Assembly: GCF_030247195.1 (NCBI RefSeq)
Contig: NC_080672.1
Coordinates: forward strand, 376,440,166 to 376,504,165
Direction of reading: 5' to 3'
Origin: Topomyia yanbarensis
Lineage: Eukaryota > Arthropoda > Insecta > Diptera > Culicidae
Length of the DNA: 64,000 nucleotides
Shown: positions 22,901 through 34,900 of the stretch, in pieces
How the letters are laid out: every line of letters starts with the position of its first letter
How positions within the stretch are numbered: the stretch's first letter is position 1
Translations under genes and position numbers: made by a program
The notes under the pieces: generated by a model
What the model was told of the DNA's origin: nothing
Database searches by the model: none
What the model saw: the letters and a program-made list of their open reading frames with translations, nothing else

Positions 22901-25900
22901 CTGTACGAGACGAACGAAGGGCAGAAGTCAATGCGAGTCGCAGCGAGCATTCCTCAGGGTTTCATTCTCGGTCCAATTCTTTGGAACGGGATGTACGATG
23001 GGGTCCTAACACTTCGGCTGCCTGGGAAAGTGAAAATTGTGCATTTCGCGGACGACATGTCACCAATGGTTATGAGTGAGACACTTGGAGAAGTAGAGGT
23101 GTCGGTGACGGAGACAATAGACACGATCGAGAGCTGGATGAACGGGGTCAAGCTGCAAATAGCTCACCACAAGACGGATGTGTTGTTGCAAGCAACTACA
23201 AAGCGGTTCAGCGGATACGATCAGCGGGCACGTGATCGCATCGAAGCGTGCACTGAAGCAAATGGGAGTGATAATCGACGATCGGTTGAGCTTTAACAAC
23301 CACGTTGATTACACCTACGAAATGACGGTCTGTTATCTAGTGTTTCGTCAACGATACTGCGATATGGGGTTCTTGCCTGAGGTACGGCGCTGAATACCAA
23401 GCTGAACCGCGAAAAACTGAACAGGACGTTCCGGCTGGTGGTCGTACGAGTTGCGATTGCGTACAGGATAATATCTTCGGAGGCAGTATGTGTTATCGCC
23501 GAGAGGATTCCCATCTGCATTGCTTTGGCGGATGATATCAAGTGCTACAATCAATCAAACGCCAGAAACGTGAGGAAGATGATGAGAATCGATTCGATTG
23601 GGACGTGGCAGCAGGAATGGGACAATACAGCGACGTGAAGACGTGGAACGCAGTCAACAGTGTTATGATGTAGATCATTACCGTCTTACAGCGGAAACGG
23701 CGTGATGAACATCGAGCAGCAGTTTCGGGGGAACAATCACTGCCAGGGAACTCCGCAGGAATAAGCTAGATTCACCGCCGAGGACTAGTCGAGTAGACTG
23801 CAATAGAGCATCGAGTATGGGTCGTCGAAACGCCAGCGAACCGGACGTCACGCTCCATCTGGAATTGCTAAGCCGACCACGAAACCCCACCGGTTAGCCC
23901 AATAGAAATAAAGCGAAAATCAAAGAAGCATTGGAAGAACTTATTTCGCCAGGAAACTCTCCATCAGCGCTGGGGACTAGACTGAGTAGACCGAGACGAG
24001 ACACCACCAGTCGCGGGTCATCGGGGCACCAGTGAATCGGACGCCCTGTTCCACCGGAATCGTCGAACTGACCTCGGCAGCTAGCTGATTGGCTCGGTTT
24101 CGGGAGAACTTCTCTTACCGGGTAACTCTCTATCGGAGTAGGTCAGGTCCATCGTCGGGGACTAGACTGAGGACTGAGTAGTTCGCGAGCAAGTCGGGAA
24201 GCTGAATGGCTCATCAAGGAAGTAGTACTAAATGGCAAAAGAAGGGAACTAAAGGCCTTAAAGGAGTTGCGGTGCTAAATGGCAGCGGACACGGAGCCAA
24301 ACGGCTCAAGAAGTTGTGGTACTGAAACCAAAGATGAATCGGTATCGGGAGCTTCTTTCGCCGGGGAACAATCCGTCAGCGTACAGTCAGATTCACATAT
24401 ATCAATTCAACTTTAGGATGAGTTTAAGTGAAATGCTGGACATTTCGATTGACGCTCACTATCTGAATCTGTACAGTCATTTTCGGTACGATTTTCTCAG
24501 CTTTTTCCACTTTCCTTTTCATCCTTCGCAATTCATTTGGTCTTCCAAACTTACACTTCACCATGGCTTAAGAGATTTCGATCGGACGGAGTTCGGTCAT
24601 TCGGCACAAAATTCACCGACTTTTCATTAACCGAATTGTTCGCACTTTGGAATAATGGCAGTAGGTCAAATCAGGCCAAAACAATGGTTGTTGATCGTAC
24701 TGTCTCAAAAACGGCAAAAGGACCAAATCAGGTACCTCCGTTTAAATCGGTCAACCGTAGAAGACCTGTTCTTACCCGTGAAATATTTCTGTCCTGCTAT
24801 CAATGACGCAGCACCGGTATTTCGTAAGCAGCGTCATATGGAGTTTTCGAGCACGTGTTTTAGCAACATTCTGCTGGTGTTCGTCCCGATTTGGGTAGTT
24901 CTGACCTGTGTACGTTTTCAATCCGGATCGTTTCTTGGTCTTCTGGACGAAAAATGGCGAAACAGTTTTTTGTTCATATTCTGCTTGATATGAGCAATCA
25001 GCGCTCTTTTGATTTTTTGCGCCTTATTTTCGGTTTTCGTCCCGCTCCAGTTTTGTGGTCTACTATCATCCGTTCCAGGAATCTTTGGAGGCATTCTAGC
25101 ACATTTAAGTTAACCTGGTCGAATTGTAGTGCGTTGCTGAATGCGACTCCGAAAACTTTAAACATGTTCGAAGAAGTTGTGAAGATACCTTTATTGAGTT
25201 ATTCAATGCAAACTGCAATCGGATTTTTATTCCAGTATCAGGTATTTGACACTCTGGAAGTTTGAAGTGCTGATAAATGTAAATAACTGAAAATTCCACA
25301 ATGTTAGGTTTTTGCTATATTTACACGGCTCTCGATTGAAGTGTTTGCTCCTTGGAAGACCAACCCTGGATCCCGAAATCACAACTTGCGAACTCATCAT
25401 CTGGTTGTGGATTTCAAGACAGTGTACGATTTAGTGCAACGAAACGGACTGTGGTACCAGATAATGCTTGAATATGTCTTTCCGGCAAACTGAATAACTT
25501 GATTCGTATGTCGCTAGATGGGTCGAACCAGGCGCCAGAATTATCAAAGAGACATCCGACGCTTTTATGGTGAAAGATGTATTGAAGCAGAGCGATGCAC
25601 TTCCTGCATTGTCGGGCAAGTGTGCCCAAACGTACAATGCTAAAAGCTGGTATGCAAAGGAACAGAACTATCATTACGAAATCCCACATGATTCTTGGCT
25701 TCCGGATGACAGACACCATTGGAGCCGATCGTAGCGCAGTTGAGCAGTTTTGTACCTTTTAAAAGAGAGCCCGCCAAAATCGGACTGACTATAAGCTAGC
25801 TGATAGAAACCAGGTAAACCACATAGCGTTGGTACCGACGTAGCAATAGATGTGGTACATTGTTGTCAACGAGTTCATAGTTCATAGTTTGTGTATTCCA

Positions 25901-28900
25901 CAGCACTCCTTAAGCTTAAGGACGCGCACAAAACTTTTTCCAAACAGAAGGAAGGAGACAGATTATCGACTTGTTGGTGTGTACAAACATGCAAATCAAG
26001 GGTAAATACATGCTGCCATCGCAATGCTTATAAAGCACGGCAGACTACAGTTGGCTGGACATGTAACTAGAATGCCTGAAGGGAGACCAACTTAAGCTAT
26101 GTTCATCTGTTAACCTGGATGAGGCTGTTGATGATGCTGCCGATCTCGAACTCGAAACGTGCGAATCTTATTCATTAAAAATTAGATCAAAACATTAGTA
26201 AGAATTCGTCATGCAACCGAAACGATGCACAGAGGAGTAATTGGGGTCGAATCCTGGCCAAAATTATTTGCTGCTGCAATTGTTGTTATTATGCTTTAAT
26301 ATGAACCAAAAATAGACAATTACTAGTTTTTGGGACAATTTGGCATCTACCCACCTACCAGTGTAGAGGCCAATTTTCTATATCCATTCGAATACTAGTA
26401 ATTTCTAGGTGATCTTTGAGAATACATTTGTTTTTTCCAGTTGCATAAATATTTGATCAGTGGGAAACGGAAAAGAAAAGGGGCGCCTGTGCATATTTTC
26501 ATAGAGATACATTTTGGCAAACATAATATTTGGCCCTACAGCATTTCGGTGTACCTCAAATTAGTAAAAATTTGAATATTTTCAAATCGCTTGGGATTGG
26601 TGGATCGGACAAGATCGAAAGAGTTCGAAAATTTTTTGTATAGCTGAAATCTTATTTTGTAATACTGCTTCAGCAACTTTGCCGGATCTAGCCATATAAT
26701 ATAACTTTTTTATCATTAAAATTTGGAATAAAATGTTTAAAAAAGGTATTTTTTAAAGTTGATGCATTACACAGCAAGTCTACTTTTTTTAGTTAGTTTT
26801 AAGTTGAAGTTAAACAAACGGTTGTGTTGAACTACGTTTGTAATAATATTGTCTTATTTAATACAGTCATAATCACTAGAAAGCGATTTTGCTGAATATA
26901 TAATGAAAACGATTTAAATATCCCTTAGAATATCACCATTGGGCAAACATGCAAAAATTCTTTAACAATTTTTGATATACTCCTAATTTTGCCAAGTTAT
27001 ACAGTAGGTTCTTAGGTATGTAAAAAAATATAACGAAAAAAAAATTGAAAAGAAATATTTTGGTTTTTGGACAAGAATTTGTTCTAGTTACTTCTCTGTG
27101 CGATGATGGATCATTTTTCGAATAAACGAGGAATGCTCGACATTGCAAGAAATGTATGTCCGTACTCCGTTCTCATGCAGAAAATTGTGCACGACATGTA
27201 ACCGGTGTAATAAATAATTCGCTCACATTTACCATTAAATTCCCTGGTGCACTAGTGTCATGTAAAAACAATTGTCTTGGGCAAGCCAGAATCAAACTCA
27301 GTTTTTCAAGAATCTGTCGTATCCAGCAGAGCGTCTATAATTGAGATTATGGAAGCAGCAGAGCAATGGTCAACGGGACTGAAACCAAATAACAGTGGCT
27401 GTAATTCATAAACTAGAATAACCAGCTTTGGACCACAATTCGTATTGGCCGATTGCTTTACTACGCCTAGACAATTTGGTTGAGGCAAACGATTTGTTAT
27501 CAAATCTCAATCTGCCTTTCACTAAAGGGAAGAATACGAATCAATAAAAAATTCAACTAGCATACTCTCTTAAGAGCAAATGGTTGCTAGACCAAGCATA
27601 GTCTATAAGAGAGCTTACGATTCTGTATCAATTATTATCTCGAATGAGCCTCATATTTAAGTCTAATGAACTATTTGTACAATTTGTTGTCAGGCCCCTG
27701 TTTAATTCCTTCCATCCCTGGCGAATGACCTAAAAAGGTTAAAGCCACAAATAAACAAAAAAAAAATCCTTCCATCCAATTTTAATTGATACGGACATAC
27801 ACATGGCTAATGGCGTGATTTCTGTCAGTTTGTTACACTACAACTACAGTCACACTTGGAACGAATACAGTATCGTTGTTTGCGTATTTCCCGAGATCGT
27901 AGTTCATTTCAGGGATATTTTTTCGCCTGCTCATCCGACGCGAGATTATGAGTCCATTGGTGGTTATTTGAAATTTTGTTGGCTTGGCGTGCTTCAATCG
28001 CAAACCAAATTTATGAGAGTGTACTTCAGCCAGATTCCCTGTTCTGCGTAGAACACACGTCCATAACAGAGGATTTTTGTGGAATTCCGGATCATCTACG
28101 TTCGTGGGACATCCGAAACATTTTTGAAAATAAATACAAACACATTGACTGCGAGGAAATGTTCTTCGCGGATCACGTATCGAAGAGTCTGTTACACCCA
28201 AAACAAAAATCTCTTGCAATAATTGCAAGCGTCAATCATTTGCAAATAATATTAGCATCGCTTGCAATTTTGCAGTTAAAGCCTCTTGCAATGTTAGCAA
28301 GCATATAAAATCACTTCATCTCTTACTATACCTACGCACGTTTCTTCAACACGTCTGTCCAAGGATTGCCACGACGTTCACGTGCCTATGCTGGTTGATA
28401 TAGCAACCCGGATAAAATTTTACAATAGCATTTACCTTAAAAACATTAATAAAACAATAAATATTATAGTTATTACTGTTACAACATTGTTCGATGCCAA
28501 GTTCTCACAGTAGATTTACAATAAAATTTCATGTAACAATAAATTTTACTGTTCAGTAAAAAACTGATACAGTGCATTCACATTAAATTGTATTGTTTTT
28601 GAGAAAAAAATGTTTGGAGAAAAATTGATTTTTTCAATGTTATGATACATAACTCTTTTTCACTGTAAAATTCTATTTTACATTGAAATTTACTGTAAAA
28701 ACGTTAAAGTTTATTGTTTTTGTATTGTAGCATAACACTAAAACTTACTGTAAATTATTGTAATTTACTGTACTGTCACAGTGAAAATCATGGTTTTTTT
28801 ATAATTCGTTTATTTGACACGGCTCATAGCGGTAGCTTAACGGAGCCGTGGATCTTTTATATGTTTACAAATGTAAAAAAAAATAAACACATATTATTAT

Positions 28901-31900
28901 AATATTGGATCACGTGCGCGCAACTTTTTATTCCGAGCGGAGACCTTCTTTCGCGGGGTTTGCTGGCAATCTGCATCTGGGGGGTCATTTAATTCTTTTT
29001 TGTTTTCACGTCCAGGTCGAAGCCGGCTTGGTGTCCGCGATCAGATGTTTCTCCCTGTTTCTTGCACTTATTGTTGACCAGCGTAAATCCGTCACTGTTA
29101 TTGTTATCCTTGCTTACAGTTGATTTTGCGGTACTGGATGCTTCTTTTGTGGTTGTCATTATGGTCTGTGCAACTGCTGCCACAAATTTGACCACCGTTT
29201 GTGGTTCAGGCATTGGTATTGAAAACTCTGTTTTGGGTTGGTAGTCGGTTGAGATGCGTCTTCCTCTGCATCTTACGCGCAAGGTTGTCCATGATGAGCT
29301 GTCTGATTACAATACTTGCACGTGGGAGTTTGCCCTCATGGGTGTATAGCGTAGTTTGCATAATTGTAATTCCGTGAGTTTTGAGTTTTATTGTCAAGTA
29401 GGAGGGTATAGGCCTTTCAACCCGCATCCTCACTACAAAAACGCCGTTAAGAGTACCCGGGAAGAAGTTTCTCCAAGTATCAGGTGTAACGGATTCTACT
29501 ACTATTGTGACATGCATTTTGTAATTGGCTCGGGAGGGGTACGAGGTGATAGGTCATATAACCTTACATCTATATAGCTATTTACAATATATACGGGAAT
29601 CTTAATTCCAACGTTGTCACTTTCAACCACGTGTTTTAGGTTGTTCTTCAAAACGAAACGCTCGGCTTGTGCTAACGTGTTGAATGATATTAACACTGCA
29701 CTGCGAAGATGATGATACTGCAGGTACAACACTTTCGTAAGTCTAAGTTGCATTTTTACCTTCAGAAGGTATTCCACTTTACTAAAACTCGGTCGTTTTA
29801 AACAAAATTTAAAGTCAACGACCGCAGCGTTGGGCCGGAGTAGAGGTTTTTCGTCAACTTTACTCATGATGATCGAGAGGCCTGTTGTTCACTTGGCTCG
29901 ATTGTACGTCTGACTGCGGCAGAAGTAGAAAATAGTGAAAATCATGGTTTTGTTACTGTACATTGCTCTTCGGGAACGCACGGCGAGTTTTTATTTACTG
30001 TCTGCTTTTTATTTATTCCTCACCAACATCATTAAACGCAATATTGTGCCTCATTCATTACACATGAGACACGATCGAATTGCGGATGTGCTGATTGTAC
30101 GAGTGTTAACGCTTCGCTTTCATGTACAGGAACAGTACAGTGCTAGTAGCCAGTGCTACGATGCGAAGGCTATGAGTTGAAGTCTGGGTGGGTGCGTTTG
30201 TTACTTTTTTATTAATCGTGGAAACGTACAAGTGTTTATATACGACTTTTATTCACTTATAACTGTCTGATAGTTTGGTTAAATGGATAAAGTATTGGTT
30301 AGTAATCTGCCCGTACTGGGTTTGTTTTTCAATGTCAGTAGGTCTTCTTTTCTAACGCGTATTGGTCACCAATACACACATATCCTTTATACAGAGACAA
30401 AATTAGGTTTTCTGTTTCTTGTTTTACATGCAAGGAAGCTCCTTGCGCTTTTTGTACATTACCAGAGCGCTTGCAATTTTTGCTCGTATTGATTGCATTA
30501 ATGCAAGTGATTCTTACAGGGTTTGTTTTGGGTGTAGTTTCGGTTTCTCTACCAATTTGTCTGTCTTCTACAGGTTCAATCACCCTGGTTCCGTTCATGG
30601 CCCAGAATTAGCTGCTACGATAGTGGTTACATTCTATTATCACTAAGCTATAATCAAAAGCATGGTTGGAGGAGTTTAAAGCAGGTCATGATTTCAATCG
30701 CGTGATATCCAGCCTCATGCTTAATCAATATACCGACTATGCACATCTTTTTATATCGAATTCACTGATAGTAAGCCATGCGTGTATGGCAAGGGTTAGC
30801 AAGACATCCAGCACGTTGTTTGGACGTATTCAGAATGTCGTAATGCTAGGTCCTGATCAGAAGATTCTTTAAAAGTTTGAGATAGACCACCTAATGTCTA
30901 TGTTCATAATACCTTGGCCAGACGGGATCTGCCGTATATGTCGTTGGCCTATTATTTTGTAATGGTCGTAAATACGCTAACGTGGGATCTGGGATCTTTC
31001 TAGAGGTAAATATTCTTTAAAAGTGGAACCTTCATATTTTCAGTTTCTCGCTTATACCAACTATCAGCTTGTATGCTTCTCTCAGTCGCGCATCGATACA
31101 AGAATACTATTGTCTCCTCTCGCAGGCCGAGTAGAAAAAGGAGTCGGTGTTCTTTCTTTTGTATGTAAAGAATAATTCGCAAATCTAATAAAGAGTTCCA
31201 ATTCAGCTCCATCTTGACACAAGAAAGCAAATATTTGTTTGTTCAGCTGATTTTCCTCCATCTTGCCGGACACTCAATGACAACTGAAAAACTATGCGGA
31301 TGTAAACAATACACTTTAAAGAGCAACTGAGAAAAAATTGGCTAATTTCGGTCAGGTATGAAAAAATTTATGCAAGTTTGAAAGTGCTGCAATAATTATC
31401 GACGCAATGCACACGAACGAAACGCATCGATTAACTGTTTATTATTTACTTTATTCATCATTTGCTTTCGTCGCTTGTCGTGACTAGTGTCATTGAAAGT
31501 TGGAAGCAGTCTTCTCTTGCTTTTGAAGTTACCATATCAGTGTTCAACCTATTTAGTATTCAATGGACTTATACGACAATAGTAAGGCCTAGAATAATAT
31601 GGTAAAACTAAAGAGGTGACCGCTCAGAAAAAATTGAATTAACTGCAAAGACTAGCTTGTATTGCAACAACTGGGGTGATTCGGAGCACACCTTCCGTGG
31701 CCCTGAATGCTCTTCTAAATCTCCTACCGCTTCATCAGTTCGTGGAATTGCAGGCAGAAAAAAGTGCCTTGCAATTAACTCGATCTACAAAAATTGTAGA
31801 AGGAGATAAGACAGGAATCTAACGATCCTCAAAAAATTCAATAGAAATCCTATATCACATTTAATAATAGAGTGGATGCAGACGAAGGCAAACCAAGAAA

Positions 31901-34900
31901 TTCCCTATAATGTGACTGTAACAAGCAGACATGTGTGGGAAACAGGTGGGCCAAATCTACGTTCAGGCTCTATTGTTTTCTTTACGGATGGTTCAAAAAT
32001 GAATTACAGCACAGGAGCCGGGTGTTTGGACCCGGGATAAGAACAATTATCCCAATGGGACACTACCCAACTGTATTTCAGGCGGAGATTCAAGTAATTC
32101 TTGATTGTGCGTATATCTATCTCAAGAGGAAATATAGATATGCAACGATCTGTATCTTTTCAGACAGCTTGGAAGCTCTTAATGCTTTGAAAGCCTCAAC
32201 TTGTCAGTCGAAGTTAGTATGGGAATGCATTACCTTACTTAAGCAACTATCAGGGAATAATTGCTTTGGGTGCCCAGTCACAGTGGAATTCAAGGAAACG
32301 AATCAGCTGATAGTTTGGCAAGACAAGGTTCCGAGACCGAGTTTATAGGCCCAGAACCTTTCTGTGGAGTCTCAATCTGTACTTTAAATATGGAACTTAG
32401 GAAATGGGAAATGTCTATGGTAGAATCGAACTGGAACGCCACAGATACTGCAAAGCATGCAAGGAAATTTATAAAGCCGAGTGCCAAAGCCGCTCGAACT
32501 TTACTTAATCTAAGTAAGAGGAACCTTAGAATAATAACTGGTTTGTTTACCGGTCACTGCCCTAGTAGATATAATCTACATAAAATGGGAAATATTCAAA
32601 GTCCGAGTTGTCGTTTCTGTCAATTTAAGAATGAGACAGCGGAGCATCTACTTTGTGATTTCAGCGCTCTTGTTAGATATTTGATTCTTGGAAAAGGGTT
32701 CCTACAGCCCTCTGAGATTTGGCAATCAAATCCTAGTATGGTAATCAGATTCATTAAACGAGTTGATCCTAACTGGGATAATATGCAAAATCAGACAAGG
32801 CCCTTCGTATCTCAATTATGAAGGGAAAGCTGAGGCGCATAACATCAAATTGAGTCATACCACAATATTCCTTTAAATGGTCGCAGTGGAAATCAAGGCT
32901 CTACAGCTTATAAAAAAATCCTATTTAGTACTAAAGTCAAAATAATTTTTTAAAAGTTATATTTGTGTCGATGTTTTTGAAAAGTTTGATATATTGCTAC
33001 AATTAATTGAGAACATCCGTGGTTTTATAATGTAATGATGACGCTCTAATCATATTCTACCTTTCAAACAGGTTTCAGTTAACAATGCATCGGTCTTTGA
33101 AAATTCCGAATGGACGGCCGTTTGGTTCTTCTTTTTCGTCTACAGCATCGCCATCATCTGTTTCTGCTTCATGATGAGTGTTTTCTTCAACAAAGGTAAG
33201 CCTTTTATAATGCTGGCACATCTAAGCTAGAAGCTAATACCCGATTCCTCAATATCAACAGCCAATCTCGCAGCCGGAATCGCCGGTCTGATGTGGTTCG
33301 TGTTCCAGATGCCATTCAACATTACATCGCAAAACTACGATGAAATGGGCACCGGTTCAAAGATCGGTTGGTGTTTGTTTTTCAACTCGGCGATGTCATA
33401 CGGCATCCTGGGCACGATGCGAATGGAGGCAAATCAGCTGGGTTTGCGGTGGTCCAGTCTGTTCACACCGGCTACCATCGATGACGGGTTGAGCGTTGGG
33501 CTGGTGATGGTGATGCTGCTGGTCGATGCGTTGATCTATCTGCTGATAGCGTTGTACGTTGAACAGGTGATGCCGGGAGAATTTGGTGTAGCGAAACCGT
33601 GGAACTTTTTGTTCAGGATGGAATACTGGACCAGTCAGAAGATGAGCGATGATGATATGGCACCAAGAGGAATACAGAGGCAGCTTTCCAGGTATTTCGA
33701 GGAAGAACCAACTTCGGCACATGCTGGAATTCAGATTAAGAATCTGAGAAAGGTGTTCAGCGGAGGCAAGGTAGCCGTTCAGGGTTTGAACCTGAAGATG
33801 TACGAGGATCAGATAACGGTTCTTCTTGGACACAACGGAGCTGGTAAGACTACGACGATGTCCATGTTGACGGGAATGTTTTCTCCTTCTTCGGGAACTG
33901 CCTATCTGAATGGACATGACATTCGAACAGATATTGAAGGGGTACGGCAATCGATGGGATTATGTCCGCAGCATAACGTGCTATTCAGTGAAATGACTGT
34001 TTCGGAGCATCTGAGCTTTTTTGGGAGGTTGAAGGGGATTTCAAAAGCGAATTTAGCAGCTGAAATTGATCGATACCTTAAAACACTGGAGCTGGAAGAC
34101 AAACGACACGCTCAGTCTCAGACTCTATCCGGTGGGATGAAGCGGAGGCTGGCAGTTGGGATTGCACTTTGTGGTGGATCGAAAGTAGTTTTGCTAGATG
34201 AACCGACCTCGGGAATGGATCCTTCGGCACGACGTGCTCTCTGGGATTTGCTGCAGAGAGAAAAGCGGGGTCGAACAATGCTTCTGTCAACACATTTCAT
34301 GGATGAGGCAGATGTTCTAGGAGATCGAATTGCGATTATGGCTGAGGGTGTACTCAAAACGGTGGGGTCACCGTTTTTCCTGAAGAAAACATTTGGCGTT
34401 GGCTACAGGCTGATCTGCGTGAAGGGATCAAACTGCGATAAGGAACTCCTCTGCGGCATATTGAGACGATATATCCCGGATGTGCGAGTCGAGACAGACA
34501 TTGGATCGGAGTTGTCGTTTGTGTTGAAGGAAGATTATATAAAACTGTTCCAACAAATGCTGGAGGAGTTAGAAACTCAAATGGAGCGATGTGGAATCAC
34601 CAGTTATGGCATTTCGTTAACCACTATGGAAGAAGTATTTCTAAAGTAAGTTGAATACGCTGGAACCATTCCCTCCCCTAGGTTGACGGGTTTGACGGTA
34701 TTGCAAACATCATCAAGCATATTTCGTGCATTATTTGTAATGAATCTCTGACAGACAAGATTATTGCGTTACGTCTGGATAGTGGTGCACCGAGGAGACC
34801 GAAAGGGCTTATGGGCGTCATCGTTCACAGGCTAATTATAAAAATGTAAAATTAGAAGCCTATTAGTGGTTGGGTTGTAATAATTGTAGTTTTTAGTATT

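Larger units (their letters stand above)
28415..29975. mobile_element. Putative AT-rich MITE with TACTGTA motifs, split by an ORF1-only LINE
   Basis: The left end (CCCGGATAAAATTTTACAAT, 28415) and the reverse complement of 29952-29975 agree at about 16 of 24 positions. The interior up to 28797 is dense in TTACTGTAAA/TTTACAGT words. The ORF1-only LINE (28798-29933) is inserted in it. No target duplication was found, so the boundary call is weak. Confidence 0.4.
27850..30790 (+). mobile_element. Decayed RNase-H LINE fragment, interrupted by later insertions
   Basis: 28015-28165 matches intact LINE ORF2 residues about 880-954 (GIPDHLRSWDIRNIFENKYK against GIPDHIRPQVVPNIFYNKFR; then MFFAD in place of MFYTD). 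The match resumes at 30565-30640 (HPGSVHGPELAATI against DPASVYAAELAAI) and 30660-30760 (FKAGHDFNRVISSLM against MDVGRDFIRVMSRLM). Between the pieces lie an AT-rich element and an ORF1-only LINE. All frames are broken. Confidence 0.6.
7920..33071 (+). other. Intron 4 of ABCA gene A, about 25.2 kb, transposon-filled
   Basis: The donor is GTGAGT at 7920 and the acceptor AG is at 33070-33071. In gene B the equivalent intron is 58 bp (58224-58281). Everything between is explained largely by mobile elements: a hairpin element, a DD37E transposon, a nest of TIR elements, ORF1-only LINEs, LINE relics, module repeats and others listed below. No host gene was recognised within it on either strand. Confidence 0.85.

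Noticed and set aside
33396..34357. Several long minus-strand frames opposite ABCA NBD1
   Set aside because: Antisense shadows of the coding exon; composition follows the sense codons and there is no family resemblance.
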